Source: Dehalococcoidales bacterium (GTDB lineage Bacteria; Chloroflexota; Dehalococcoidia; Dehalococcoidales; UBA3254). From it: a DNA stretch of 52,303 nucleotides. Shown here piece by piece: positions 40,682 to 50,049 of the stretch. The notes below the pieces were generated by a model. The model was not told where the DNA came from, did no database searches, and saw only the letters and a list, made by a program, of their open reading frames with translations. Positions within the stretch are counted from its first letter, which is position 1, and the number at the start of each line of letters is the position of its first letter. Location of the stretch: NCBI GenBank assembly GCA_016926695.1, contig JAFGOB010000059.1, forward strand, positions 1-52,303, in the 5' to 3' direction. Both the position numbers and the translations under genes were made by a program.

Positions 40682-42055
40682 ATGAATATCAGGGAAGCCG
40701 GCAGCGAACTGACCGGGATAATAGCAAAACAGGATGCCGAATACATCGAGGTACACCTGGAAGAGAGCCAGTCCAGTCACCTGTCCTACAGGGGAAAAAC
40801 GCTGGAGTCGGTTGACAAGACGGGCTATGTGGGAGGCAATGTGCGGGCACTGGTAAAAGGGGGGTGGGGCTTCGTTAGTTTCAACAGCCTGGAAGGACTG
40901 GCCGCCAAGGTATCGAGGGCGGTAGAGCAGGCTGGTCTGGTCAGCGGAGGTGACGTTAAAATCGGTCCTGTCGAGAAGGTGGTGGACAGGGTTGAAAGCG
41001 TCACCGGGCGAAATCCGGTGGATATTCCCCTGGCGGAAAAGAAACAAATCCTGGATGAATATAACGAGCTTATATGGAGTACGCCCAAGCTCCAGACCTC
41101 GGTTATCGGCTACTCCGACGGCATTAAAAGCTATATATATTTGAACTCCGCCGGAAGCTATATCGAGCAGGAGAGAGCGGATGTGAATCTCCGTACCACG
41201 GCCATCGCCGCCGACAACGGCGAGGTCCAGCAGGCGGGCCTGAGCCTGGGCAGCCTGGGTGAATTCGAGAAGATCAAAGGGCTTCAGGACCAGGTCAAGG
41301 GGACGGCGGAACTGGCCGTTAAGATGCTTTCGGCGCCCCAGGTAAAGGGGGGAGAATATACTGTCGTCCTTGACCCCGTACTGGCGGGGGTCTTTATCCA
41401 CGAGGCTTTCGGACACCTTTCGGAGGCCGACCATGTATATGAAAATCCGCAACTGCGGGAGATCATGACCCTGGGAAAAAAGTTCGGCAGCGATGAATTG
41501 AACGTCGTGGACGGGGCGGCCGTACCGGGTTTGCGGGGCAGCTATAAATACGATGATGAGGGTGTTCCGGCCTCAAAGACCTACCTGATACGGGAGGGCG
41601 TCCTGACCGGCAGGCTGCATTCGCGTGAGACATCTGCCAGTATGAATGAAACGCTTTCAGGCAATGCCCGGGCGATCAACTACCGTTTCCCGCCCATCGT
41701 ACGTATGACCAATACCTACATTGAACCGTGTTCCGTTGCTTTTAAGGACATCATCGCGGATATCAAGGAAGGGATATATGTCAGGAACTGGTACGGCGGG
41801 ACGACCAGCATGGAGATGTTCACCTTTTCCGCCGGGGAGGCCTACATGATACGCAACGGGGAAATCGCCGAGACACTGCGCCCCGTAGTCCTGACAGGCA
41901 ACCTGTTCAACACCCTTAAAAATATTGACGCCATCGGCAACGACCTGGAAATGAACCAGGGAGGCGGCTGCGGCAAGGGCGGCCAATCACCGCTGCCGGT
42001 CTCGAACGGCAGCCCGCATATCAGAATTCAGCGCTGCCTGATTGGAGGCAAATAA
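40682..42055 (+). CDS. tldD: TldD-type metalloprotease subunit
   Basis: A 457-residue protein with the zinc motif 'FIHEAFGHLSEAD' (HExxxH, about 240), 'GSYKYDDEGVPASKTYLIREG' and the C-terminal 'NGGTTSMEMFTFSAGEAYMI'-like region (here GGTTSMEMFTFSAGE). TldD and TldE form a hetero-dimeric protease that degrades unfolded peptides and can mature RiPPs. No RiPP precursor is apparent nearby. AGAGGAAAAAG precedes the ATG. tldE follows after one base. Confidence 0.94.
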   Translation: MNIREAGSELTGIIAKQDAEYIEVHLEESQSSHLSYRGKTLESVDKTGYVGGNVRALVKGGWGFVSFNSLEGLAAKVSRAVEQAGLVSGGDVKIGPVEKVVDRVESVTGRNPVDIPLAEKKQILDEYNELIWSTPKLQTSVIGYSDGIKSYIYLNSAGSYIEQERADVNLRTTAIAADNGEVQQAGLSLGSLGEFEKIKGLQDQVKGTAELAVKMLSAPQVKGGEYTVVLDPVLAGVFIHEAFGHLSEADHVYENPQLREIMTLGKKFGSDELNVVDGAAVPGLRGSYKYDDEGVPASKTYLIREGVLTGRLHSRETSASMNETLSGNARAINYRFPPIVRMTNTYIEPCSVAFKDIIADIKEGIYVRNWYGGTTSMEMFTFSAGEAYMIRNGEIAETLRPVVLTGNLFNTLKNIDAIGNDLEMNQGGGCGKGGQSPLPVSNGSPHIRIQRCLIGGK

Positions 42056-42056
42056 T

Positions 42057-43358
42057 ATGGAAGAGATACTCGAACTGGCACGCAGGTCGGCCGAGGAGGC
42101 CGAGGTGTTCAGTGTATCAACAGAGGAAACCCCCATCCAGTTTCAGGCCAACCGGTTGAAGGCCATTGAAAGCAAACAGACCAGCAGCGTTTCGCTGCGT
42201 ATCATTAAAAACGGACGTTTGGGCTACGCGGCAGCCAGCGGAGAGATAGACCCCCGCAAACTGGTGGATATTGCCGTCGAGACTTCCCAGTTCGGTATGC
42301 CTGCCAGGTTTTCTTTCCCGTCATATACCTCCTTTCCGGAGGTCAGGATAGCGGACGATGAGGTTGAAGCGGTCCCGGTCTCCGAGATGATTGAACTGGG
42401 ACACAAGATGATCGACCCCGTGGTAAGCAGCACTCCCGGTATTATGTGTGATGCCGGGGTCTCCAGGGAAACAATCTCCATGAAGCTGCTGAATTCACGG
42501 GGAGGCCGGGCGGAATACAGGAAGACGGCCTTCGGAATCGGCGTGGGAGGCACCCTGATCAGGGACACTGATATGCTTTTCGTGGGTGATGGACAGGAGT
42601 CCTGTCATCCCCTGCGGGATACCGGGGCTGTTACCGCCGTGGTGCTGCGCCAGCTCGAACTGGCTAAAAATATTGCCTCAGCCCCCAACCGGGAGCTTCC
42701 TGTTATTTTTACACCCGATGGAGTAGCCAGCGTCTTTGTGCCTGCCCTGATGGCCGCCTTTAACGGAAAAATCGTCCTGGAAGGAGCATCTCCCCTGGGA
42801 AAACGCCTGGGAGAGAAGGTCTTCGACGGCAGGCTTTCGCTTTTCGACGACCCGACCGTTGAGTTTGCTCCCCGCAGCCGTCCCTGCGATGACGAGGGTG
42901 TGCCCAGCCTCCGTAATGCCCTCATTGAAGAGGGTGTGGTACGCCGCTTCCTGTATGACCTCCAAACAGCGGGACAGGCCGGTACGGACAGCACGGGCAA
43001 TGGCAGCCGGGGCAGGGGAGGGCTTGTGGCGCCGTCTTCCAGCGCCTTGATTTTCAATACAGGCCAGACAAGCTTCGAGGAAATGGTAGCGGATATCAGA
43101 GAAGGACTGGTCATTGAGCAACTGATGGGGGCTGAACAGGGCAATATCCTGGGAGGAGATTTCAGCGGGAATGTGCTTCTGGGATACAAAATAGAAAACG
43201 GGAGAATAACAGGCCGGGTAAAGGATACCATGGTATCCGGTAATCTTTACCAGGCGCTGAAAGATATCGCTGCCCTGGGCGATGAGGCCAGATGGGTAGG
43301 CAGCTCGCTCTTCACCCCACACATATACTGCCGCAGCCTGGCGGTTGCCAGTAAATAG
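42057..43358 (+). CDS. tldE: TldE/PmbA-type metalloprotease partner subunit
   Basis: A 433-residue TldE/PmbA protein without the HExxxH zinc motif, as expected for the non-catalytic partner. 'FQANRLKAIESKQTSSVSLR' at the start and 'DDEGVPSLRNALIEEGVVRR' and 'LLGYKIENGRITGRVKDTMVSG' later are conserved. ATG 42057 follows GGAGG by eight bases, one base after the tldD stop. Confidence 0.92.
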   Translation: MEEILELARRSAEEAEVFSVSTEETPIQFQANRLKAIESKQTSSVSLRIIKNGRLGYAAASGEIDPRKLVDIAVETSQFGMPARFSFPSYTSFPEVRIADDEVEAVPVSEMIELGHKMIDPVVSSTPGIMCDAGVSRETISMKLLNSRGGRAEYRKTAFGIGVGGTLIRDTDMLFVGDGQESCHPLRDTGAVTAVVLRQLELAKNIASAPNRELPVIFTPDGVASVFVPALMAAFNGKIVLEGASPLGKRLGEKVFDGRLSLFDDPTVEFAPRSRPCDDEGVPSLRNALIEEGVVRRFLYDLQTAGQAGTDSTGNGSRGRGGLVAPSSSALIFNTGQTSFEEMVADIREGLVIEQLMGAEQGNILGGDFSGNVLLGYKIENGRITGRVKDTMVSGNLYQALKDIAALGDEARWVGSSLFTPHIYCRSLAVASK

Positions 43359-43466
43359 TACGCAACCAGGTCTGCTGACACTCCGGGAGCCGGACCTGCC
43401 GATTAGCCACTGAGAAGTTTATAATGTAAAATAGTACGGAGATTTGGATAATAGCCGGGAAAAGAG

Positions 43467-44279
43467 ATGAGAGATTTCGTTAAGCTTTACGCTCGTCCTA
43501 AGCTGAAAAACCCTAATTTGCTGGCTGTCTGGCCGGGAGTCGGTAACGTAGCCATTATCATAGCTACCTACCTGACCTCAAAATTGAGCTTCAAGGACCT
43601 GGCTGAGATCCAGCCGATCAACTTTTTTGATCCCACCGGAGTACTGGTGGAAGACAGCATTATCGAAGCCCCCCAGTTCCCTCAAAGCAAATTCTTTTAC
43701 ATCAAAAGCCCTAAAGCGGGCGGAAACGATCTGATACTATTCATGGGTGACGATCAGCCTCCGTCCAAGGGATATGCCCTGTCACATTGCGTTCTGGACG
43801 TAGCTGTCCGCTTCAATGTGCAGAGGGTTTATACCTGTGCCGCTGCACTGACGCGCATTCATCACAGCGAGCAGCCCAAGGTCTGGGGAGTTGGCACCAA
43901 CCAGGCCATGGTACAGGAGCTGAAAAGGCTGAGTTTAAAACAGAAAGGGAATCTACAGATCGCCGGATTAAACGGTCTGCTGCTGGGTGTAGCCAAGGAA
44001 AGGGAAATGGACGGCATGTGCCTTCTGGGAGAGGTCCCCATGTATGCTTCGCGCATGCCCAACCCCATGGCGGCCCTGGCCGTATTAAAGGTATTGACCA
44101 GGATGATCGGATTTGAGGTGGACTTGAACGATCTAGCCAGGGTAGCCGATGAGACCCGGGAAAAAATGAAGCAGGCCGCTGCTGAAGCCATGGGACAGTA
44201 TATTGACTATTTTACTCAGCCTATCTGGGAACAGGACCAGGAAGAAGAGGGAGACGATGGAGAGGGTGAGGAGGCATAG
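43467..44279 (+). CDS. PAC2-family protein
   Basis: A 270-residue protein of the PAC2 (proteasome-assembly chaperone-like) family. 'LLAVWPGVGNVAIIIATYLT' and 'VDDSIIEAPQFPQSKFFYIK'-like segments (here VEDSIIEAPQFPQSKF) are typical, and 'LNGLLLGVAKEREMDGMCLLG' matches the second conserved block. An acidic tail 'EEEGDDGEGEEA' ends the protein. Bacterial PAC2 proteins have unknown roles. It is the first of a tight PAC2-HEAT-GNAT set (gaps of 3 and -4 bases). Confidence 0.88.
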   Translation: MRDFVKLYARPKLKNPNLLAVWPGVGNVAIIIATYLTSKLSFKDLAEIQPINFFDPTGVLVEDSIIEAPQFPQSKFFYIKSPKAGGNDLILFMGDDQPPSKGYALSHCVLDVAVRFNVQRVYTCAAALTRIHHSEQPKVWGVGTNQAMVQELKRLSLKQKGNLQIAGLNGLLLGVAKEREMDGMCLLGEVPMYASRMPNPMAALAVLKVLTRMIGFEVDLNDLARVADETREKMKQAAAEAMGQYIDYFTQPIWEQDQEEEGDDGEGEEA

Positions 44280-44282
44280 ATT

Positions 44283-45218
44283 ATGGAGGCGCCTTCCGAA
44301 GTAAAACAAATTATCTCCGATCTGAAGGACAATGAGAAGCCGCTGCTGTCCGGCAGCCTGGCCGATTTAAGTAATATCAGTCCCGAAGACCTGTCTTACT
44401 GGAATGAAGTATGGTTGGATGTGGAACCGGAGCGGCGGCGGAAAACCGTCAGCCGCCTGGTCGAGCTGGCTGAGGAGAATTTCGAGCTTAATTTCGATAG
44501 TATTTTTAAAAACAGCCTGAAAGACCCCGATCCTGAAGTAAGGGCCAAAGCTATAGAGGGGCTGTGGGAGAACGAAGAGACATCCCTCATAACTCCGCTT
44601 ATCAGGATATTGAACGAAGACGGCTCAGAGATAGTGCAGACCGCAGCCGCCAAAGCCCTCAGTAAATACGCCATGCTGGCTGAATTGAGAAAACTGGGAC
44701 CATCCAGCACCAGCCGGGTTTCCCAGGCGCTGCTGGATATACTGGCAGATAAAAATAAACCGGTTGAGGTCTGGCGCCGCGCCCTGGAAGCGGCGGCTCC
44801 CCTCTCCCTGTCCGAGGTCAAGCAGGCCATCCAGGAGGCCTTTCAAAGCAGCAATCCCAGGCTTAAAAACAGCGCCATATACGCCATGGGAAAAAACTGC
44901 GATTCCGCCTGGCTGCCGGTTGTGATCAAGGAGCTGTCCAGTGAGGATGCCGGCACACGCTATGAAGCTGCCGGGGCCTGCGGCGAGATCTGTGACGAGG
45001 AAGCCGTGCCTCATCTGATCAAGCTCATCCAGGACAGGGACAGCGACGTCCAGCAGGCTGCCATTTTATCCCTGGGTAAGATCGGCGGCAGTAAAGCCAG
45101 GCAGTTCTTGCTGAAGTGCAGACAGAACCCGGATGAAATAATCAGTGAAGCAGCCGAGCAGGCCCTCAGACATATTGATACCGAGGACGATACGTTTCAC
45201 CTTAAATATACGAGATGA
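44283..45218 (+). CDS. HEAT-repeat protein
   Basis: A 311-residue all-helical protein with about seven HEAT/PBS-lyase-like repeats. The pattern 'DPDPEVRAKAIEGLWENEE', 'RYEAAGACGEICDEEAVPHL' and 'DSDVQQAAILSLGKIGG' is clear. It probably acts as a scaffold or adaptor; no catalytic motif is seen. GAGGAGG is nine bases before the ATG, and its stop overlaps the next start. Confidence 0.88.
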   Translation: MEAPSEVKQIISDLKDNEKPLLSGSLADLSNISPEDLSYWNEVWLDVEPERRRKTVSRLVELAEENFELNFDSIFKNSLKDPDPEVRAKAIEGLWENEETSLITPLIRILNEDGSEIVQTAAAKALSKYAMLAELRKLGPSSTSRVSQALLDILADKNKPVEVWRRALEAAAPLSLSEVKQAIQEAFQSSNPRLKNSAIYAMGKNCDSAWLPVVIKELSSEDAGTRYEAAGACGEICDEEAVPHLIKLIQDRDSDVQQAAILSLGKIGGSKARQFLLKCRQNPDEIISEAAEQALRHIDTEDDTFHLKYTR

Positions 45219-45799
45219 CTGATAATAGCAGAATTATACTTCGTAAAAAGAGGTTGACTGACGCCAGGGATGACTATGCCTGGCAAACCGATCCAGAGCT
45301 GGTCAAGCTGGATGCAGCTTCCGTTCTGGATATGAGCTACCAGCAATACATGGCCGAGTTCCATTTCGAGCTGTGTTATCCACTTACCAGCCGCCATGAA
45401 TTCAGCGTCGATACCCTCGATGGCGAGCATATCGGAAACTGCGTGTATTATAACGTCAACCAGGTTGAGAGCAAGGCTGAGCTGGGCATCATGATAGGGA
45501 ACCGGAAATACTGGAACAAGGGCTATGGCGTTGAAGTGGTCAATGCCCTTCTGGACTTTATTTTCGATAAAACCCATCTTGAACGTATTTATTTGACTAC
45601 CCTGGACTGGAATATACGGGCGCAGAAATGCTTTGCCAAATGCGGTTTCAGGGAGTACGGGCATATTACCAGGGGCGAACACAACTTCCTGCTGATGGCC
45701 ATTCACAGGCACGAGTGGCTGAAGTTGAGAGAAGAGTCTGAAGCGCAGGATGGAGCGCTGGCCGGGGCTGAACACGAGTCACGCGAAACTTCCGACTAA
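45215..45799 (+). CDS. GNAT acetyltransferase, RimJ/RimL type
   Basis: A 194-residue protein with 'LGIMIGNRKYWNKGYGVEVV' (acetyl-CoA loop) and 'TTLDWNIRAQKCFAKCGFRE', typical of the RimJ/RimL group that acetylates protein N-termini or small amines. An acidic C-terminal tail of about 30 residues is unusual. It overlaps the HEAT gene by four bases (ATGA), suggesting one operon. Confidence 0.88.
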   Translation: MTDNSRIILRKKRLTDARDDYAWQTDPELVKLDAASVLDMSYQQYMAEFHFELCYPLTSRHEFSVDTLDGEHIGNCVYYNVNQVESKAELGIMIGNRKYWNKGYGVEVVNALLDFIFDKTHLERIYLTTLDWNIRAQKCFAKCGFREYGHITRGEHNFLLMAIHRHEWLKLREESEAQDGALAGAEHESRETSD

Positions 45800-45956
45800 A
45801 ACTACGATATACCTCTTACTACATGTCCGGATCATTCCCATCCACGGCAGGCTATTTCAAGCTCATTATAGACGATATTTCCTGGCTCAGAACATTTTAA
45901 AAAGTTAATAAAACAGGCTCATATATTAGAAAACAAGATACTGATTAATCACCCAT

Positions 45957-46000
45957 CTTCCTTTCCCTCGATGGGAGAGGAAGCAAAGGTGAGGGTGCGT
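45957..46000. repeat. Dispersed hairpin repeat B, copy 3
   Basis: CTTCCTTTCCCTC paired with GGGAGAGGAAG around GAT (45957-45983), followed by AAAGGTGAGGGTGCG. It shares the stem type and the tail with copies at 12528 and 14048, and lies at the 3' end of the ferritin-like gene. The rest of the spacer 45800-46009 holds no gene. Confidence 0.65.
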
Positions 46001-46009
46001 AATTTTACC

Positions 46010-46480
46010 CTAGCCCCCGTCCGTCTGGGGAAAAGCTACTTCATTATAAAGAGATTCAATGCTGTTTTTATGTTCAAGTTCCTGCAAGGCAAGGTTTTCC
46101 AGCAGGTGCTTGATCTGTCCATTCGGATGAATTGCCGCCAGATTCGAATAAAGATCGTGAGAAGCCGTTTCTTTTTTGGCCGCCACCAGGAATACCTCTT
46201 TCAGCTCCATGGTAGGTGAAATCTCAGGCTGGTTCAGGCAATCGGTGATCTTGTGGTCCACCACCAGCCCGTTGCTGAGCGCTCCCTCTTTAAGCCTGCC
46301 ATGCAGCAGGTTCTCCAGTACCTGCTGGTGGGACTGTTCCTGGTCGGCCAGCAGCCTGAAGGCCTCCTTGGCGGCAGGATTTTTCACCCTTTGCCTCAGT
46401 CCTATATACAGGAACCGGGACATGACCTCTTTCTGAATAGCTGCTTGCAGCACTTCCCAGAGAGTCAGATTGGATACCAT
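46010..46480 (-). CDS. Ferritin-like/rubrerythrin-type diiron protein
   Basis: A 156-residue four-helix protein. ExxH-type ligands appear as 'AIQKEVMSRFLYI', 'ADQEQSHQQVLENLL', 'AKKETASHDLYSNL', and 'ALQELEHKNSIESLY', giving the spacing of a ferritin-like diiron site. No rubredoxin domain is present. It could handle peroxide or iron. ATG 46480 is preferred because GGGAGGGGAAG lies upstream; ATG 46495 adds five residues. Confidence 0.85.
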   Translation of the reverse strand: MVSNLTLWEVLQAAIQKEVMSRFLYIGLRQRVKNPAAKEAFRLLADQEQSHQQVLENLLHGRLKEGALSNGLVVDHKITDCLNQPEISPTMELKEVFLVAAKKETASHDLYSNLAAIHPNGQIKHLLENLALQELEHKNSIESLYNEVAFPQTDGG

Positions 46481-46697
46481 CACTTCCCCTCCCATAACTC
46501 GCCTTCATCGACAATTATATACGATGCAGGACTGATTAACCAGCATATTTTCATTGACAGGTAGATCCCGGCGGGTAACGGAAAAGGAGAGATAAAATAT
46601 GGGTCTTGTGCCAGATCTTCGCACTTAATACGCCTTAATTTCATGCTATCTGGTCCCCGGACGGTGCAGGAGACCAGCCCGACAATGCGATCAGGTA

Positions 46698-47048
46698 CTA
46701 TTTACCATTTGTCAGCGGACGCTGTACTAGCTCCCCGTTTTTATCTATAACCTCTTCAACCCACCTGTAGGCTGCTATCATATTGGGAAAACCGCAGGTG
46801 GTGAAAGCCATCAGTACGCAGTGTCTCACTTCTTCCGGGGCGATTCCCTCTTCCAGCGCACGGCGGGCATGCGATCGCACTCCTCCCTCGGAATTCATGC
46901 CGATAGCAATGCCCAGTTTCACCAGCCTGCGCATCTTTTTATCCAGTGGACCGGCTTTATGACAGGCATTCGCCAGAGAATCATATGACTTGTTGATTTC
47001 CGGATACTGTTTTATGAAATCTTTGAAAATTTCGGGCAAATATCCCAT
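46698..47048 (-). CDS. Carboxymuconolactone decarboxylase-like (AhpD-fold) protein
   Basis: A 116-residue all-helical protein. 'GGVRSHARRALEEGIAPEEV' is the core AhpD-fold motif with the conserved His and Arg-Arg. The CxxC of peroxidase-active AhpD proteins is absent; the only cysteines lie elsewhere ('HCVLMAFTTCG'). Activity as a thiol peroxidase is therefore unlikely and the role is unknown. AGGAGG precedes the ATG. Confidence 0.88.
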   Translation of the reverse strand: MGYLPEIFKDFIKQYPEINKSYDSLANACHKAGPLDKKMRRLVKLGIAIGMNSEGGVRSHARRALEEGIAPEEVRHCVLMAFTTCGFPNMIAAYRWVEEVIDKNGELVQRPLTNGK

Positions 47049-47169
47049 GTTCTCCTCCTGGGCCGGGATTTTGGCTTTATCTTATAACATTATATTCTAT
47101 TCAGCGCGATTCTTCTGCCTGTTTTGACGCCGGAGCCCCTTTTTACGATAATAGAGGCAGGGAGAGAAT

Positions 47170-47958
47170 ATGCGTATAGTGCGTTTTAACAGGGAAACGG
47201 AAACAAAATGGGGAATAATAGAGGATGAAATGGTACACGGCCTGGCCGGTAATCCCTTTGACTACTTTGCAGCGGGCATTGAGTTTGAGCGGGACGGCGG
47301 GACCTGTCCGCAGGGAGATATCAGGCTGCTCTGTCCCTGTCTGCCCGGCAAGATCGTCTGCCTGGGAGTGAATTACCGCCGGCATGCCGATGAGATGGAC
47401 CATATCCTCCCCACGGCGCCACTGCTTTTTCTTAAACCCTCAACGGCTGTGATCGGGCCGGATGACAATATCCTGCTTCCTCTGAACTGGAGAAGGGTGG
47501 ACTTCGAAGGTGAGCTGGGAGTGGTGATAGGTAAAAAGGCCAGGTACGTTTCCGAAGACGAATCCGGGGAATATATCCTGGGCTATACCTGCTTCAATGA
47601 CGTCACTGAACGCAGTCTCCAGAAAGAGGACGGGCAGTGGACAAGGGCCAAGGGATTCGATACCTTCGCACCAGCCGGTCCCTGGATCGAGACCGGTATA
47701 GACGCCGGCGATCTTAAGCTGGAGACCTATCTCAACGGCGAATTGCGGCAGTCAGCCCGCACCAGCGAGCTGATCTTCGGGATACCCTGTCTCGTCAGCT
47801 TCATCTCATCGGTAATGACCCTCATGCCCGGCGATATTATCGCCACAGGCACTCCCTCCGGTATAGCGCCCATGAAACCCGGAGACGTGGTAGAGGTCAA
47901 GATTGAAAAAATCGGCACGCTGCGCAACGCCGTCTACCAGCTTGCCAAAATCCACTGA
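47170..47958 (+). CDS. Fumarylacetoacetate hydrolase-family protein
   Basis: A 262-residue FAH-fold protein. The N-terminal small domain 'RIVRFNRETETKWGIIED' precedes the core. Metal ligands lie in 'DFEGELGVVIGKKARYV' (E-x-E) and 'GYTCFNDVTERSLQ' (Asp). The 'KGFDTFAPAGPWI' and 'TPSGIAPMKPGDVVEV' blocks are typical. It may hydrolyse or tautomerise a beta-diketo acid such as an acylpyruvate or oxaloacetate. It is single-gene; GGCAGGGAGAG precedes the ATG. Confidence 0.92.
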   Translation: MRIVRFNRETETKWGIIEDEMVHGLAGNPFDYFAAGIEFERDGGTCPQGDIRLLCPCLPGKIVCLGVNYRRHADEMDHILPTAPLLFLKPSTAVIGPDDNILLPLNWRRVDFEGELGVVIGKKARYVSEDESGEYILGYTCFNDVTERSLQKEDGQWTRAKGFDTFAPAGPWIETGIDAGDLKLETYLNGELRQSARTSELIFGIPCLVSFISSVMTLMPGDIIATGTPSGIAPMKPGDVVEVKIEKIGTLRNAVYQLAKIH

Positions 47959-48065
47959 TTTTCATCCCTCCCGGTCATCACCTTAAACAAATCTGCTCTC
48001 CTTCAAAGGATTCTCTATTTTTTTAAGCAACAATCTATCTGAATGTGACAGTTTAACAATCTACT

Positions 48066-49460
48066 TTACGGTAATGTCTGATATTTATTCTTCCCGGCAA
48101 GTTGGACGAAAATCCCACATAAAACAATCGCAGAGAAAGCGATGAATCCAATCCTCATACTTGTTTGAAAAGCTGGGTAGTATTTCGAAGTAATTTGGAC
48201 ATCACCGATATATATAGAAAATATTATCATGACAATACTCATACCAAGAGTGAACCCGATATTTCGCATCATACTTACAGTACCCGAGGCTATCCCAAAA
48301 TACTTTTTCTCTACAGCACTCATGATGGCATTGGTATTGGGAGAAGAGAAAAGGGCATTTCCTAATCCATGGACTGCCAACGCAAAAAATAATAGCCAGA
48401 TTGCATGGCTTTCAGCCAGGTAGGAATAAATTAAAAGTGCTATACAAACTAAAAATAATCCTGTCGTCGCAATCTTGCGTGGTTCAATGCGATCAGAGAG
48501 ACGTCCAGCTATCGGTGCACAAAAAGCCATAAATACTGGTTGCACTAATAAAATCAGGCCGGCCTTCGAAGGGGTAAAACCCTCGATGTATTGAAGATAA
48601 AAACTTAAAAGAAAAATTCCCGCAATATGTGCACAGTAGTTTGTGACTGTTGCCAGATTAGAAAAGACAAAAGCTCTATTCCCGGAAAAAAGATTCACGT
48701 CGAGAAGCGGGCTAGAAATTCTCTTTTCCCATTGAACAAAAACAGCTATTCCCACCAAGCTTACTGCAATAAGAATAATACCCCGTAATTCGGGAACCAG
48801 TGTAAGACCGTAAATCAGTAATATAATAGAAACACCAAGAATAATAGAACCGACAAAGTCGAATTTTTCGCCCCTTGCTTCAGCCCATTCTCCCTTTATT
48901 CTAAAAAGTATTAGTAATGATACAAATAGCAGTAAAGCCGAACCGAGAAAGAAACAGCTTCGCCACCCCAGATATTGAGTCATTACCCCACATAAATATG
49001 GGCCCACTGAAGATCCTAAATATACAGCCGCGGTGTATATCCCAAGGGCTTTCCCTCTTTCGTTTGGTGGAAAGACTGAGGTTAAGATGGCTACAGAAAC
49101 ACCGATTGTCATGCCATTACCTATTCCATGAATAATTTGATAACAAATAAGTAATGTAACTGAACTGGCGAGACCATCCAGCAGAAATGCCAGTGTAAGG
49201 AGGAAGCTGCCGATAAGGAATAATTTTTTCCTGCCGTAGATATCAGCTATGCGGCCAAGTGGAAGCAAGGTTGCTGCCGCAGCTAAAATGGGACCGTTGA
49301 CCACCCAACCAAGAAGCGTAGATCCAGCAGCAAATTCATTACCAATAGTGGGTAACATTATGTTCACAGAACTGAAAATGATTGCATTGACGAAGATAAA
49401 TATGACGGAAATCAACAGGACGATATTCTTGCTTACAGTGATATTTTTTACATCTGCCAT
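48066..49460 (-). CDS. MFS drug exporter, EmrB/QacA (DHA) type
   Basis: A 464-residue polytopic transporter. Motif A is 'GRIADIYGRKKLFLIG' (about 69-84) and the antiporter motif C is 'LGSSVGPYLCGVMTQYLGW' (about 147-165). The length suits the 14-helix DHA2 group. It probably exports a hydrophobic drug or metabolite with proton antiport. Base composition is noticeably more AT-rich than in the core genes upstream, and it lies next to a broken transposase, so recent gain is likely. AGGATTTACG precedes the ATG. Confidence 0.9.
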   Translation of the reverse strand: MADVKNITVSKNIVLLISVIFIFVNAIIFSSVNIMLPTIGNEFAAGSTLLGWVVNGPILAAAATLLPLGRIADIYGRKKLFLIGSFLLTLAFLLDGLASSVTLLICYQIIHGIGNGMTIGVSVAILTSVFPPNERGKALGIYTAAVYLGSSVGPYLCGVMTQYLGWRSCFFLGSALLLFVSLLILFRIKGEWAEARGEKFDFVGSIILGVSIILLIYGLTLVPELRGIILIAVSLVGIAVFVQWEKRISSPLLDVNLFSGNRAFVFSNLATVTNYCAHIAGIFLLSFYLQYIEGFTPSKAGLILLVQPVFMAFCAPIAGRLSDRIEPRKIATTGLFLVCIALLIYSYLAESHAIWLLFFALAVHGLGNALFSSPNTNAIMSAVEKKYFGIASGTVSMMRNIGFTLGMSIVMIIFSIYIGDVQITSKYYPAFQTSMRIGFIAFSAIVLCGIFVQLAGKNKYQTLP

Positions 49461-49547
49461 CGTAAATCCTAAGACTCATGTATTAGTTTTAATCAGTATA
49501 ACATCATAACGAAAAGCAGTTCACATCAGAGATTTGGGTAGGATATT

Positions 49548-49931
49548 ATGCCGAAGAATATTTACCCCGCTATTAATGCACATTTTGCCGTCCCACCGGC
49601 TCAATCTGAGCCAGCCAATCAGCCAGTCTTACCGAATTTAGATATTGAGGGCATACTCTGCTTTAAGGAACGGCGGAAATTAGCCAAACATAATACTGTT
49701 GAGTACCATGGGAAGACTCTACAGATTTACCCTAGATCAGATAGGCCCACTTATGCCAGAGCTTATGTAGAGCTACAGTAGAGATTAGATGGGAATCTCT
49801 TGGTATGCCATAAGGGGAAGATTTTAACTCCGGGTGAGGCTCAACTGGCTCCCTCTTTCCTGCGTTATAATCCAGATAATGAGACTTCCAAAGATACATC
49901 TGACCCCACTACTGTCCAAGATATTTTTTAA
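49548..49931 (+). pseudogene. C-terminal fragment of an ISNCY/IS481-like transposase
   Basis: The frame encodes 'LDIEGILCFKERRKLAKHN' and 'LQIYPRSDRPTYARAYVELQ', is closed by TAG at 49779-49781, then continues in the same frame as RLDGNLLVCHKGKILTPGEA until TAA 49929-49931. The combined pattern (KERR, NTV.Y.GK.LQ, R.SYARA.VE, RLDG.L.V.H.G) matches the end of ISNCY-type transposases. The DDE catalytic part is missing upstream, where stop codons lie directly before the first ATG. It is an inactivated, 5'-truncated relic. Confidence 0.75.
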
Positions 49932-49970
49932 AAACATAAAAAGAAGTCCGGAATTCATTCTGGCAGGGGT

Positions 49971-50049
49971 CTGGGGAAGATCCCCAGCCTTAAATTCCCC
50001 CAAAACTGGGGGATAAAGGGGGTTCATAATGGTTATTTGACAAATAACC
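49971..50049. repeat. Cluster of three perfect hairpins after the transposase relic
   Basis: CTGGGG-AAGAT-CCCCAG (49971-49987), TCCCCC-AAAACT-GGGGGA (49996-50013), and GGTTATTTG-A-CAAATAACC (50031-50049) follow each other in 79 bases. A longer stem AAACCAGG/CCTGGTTT lies at about 50064-50096. They lie in a 558-base gap (49932-50489) that contains no recognisable gene. Confidence 0.6.
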
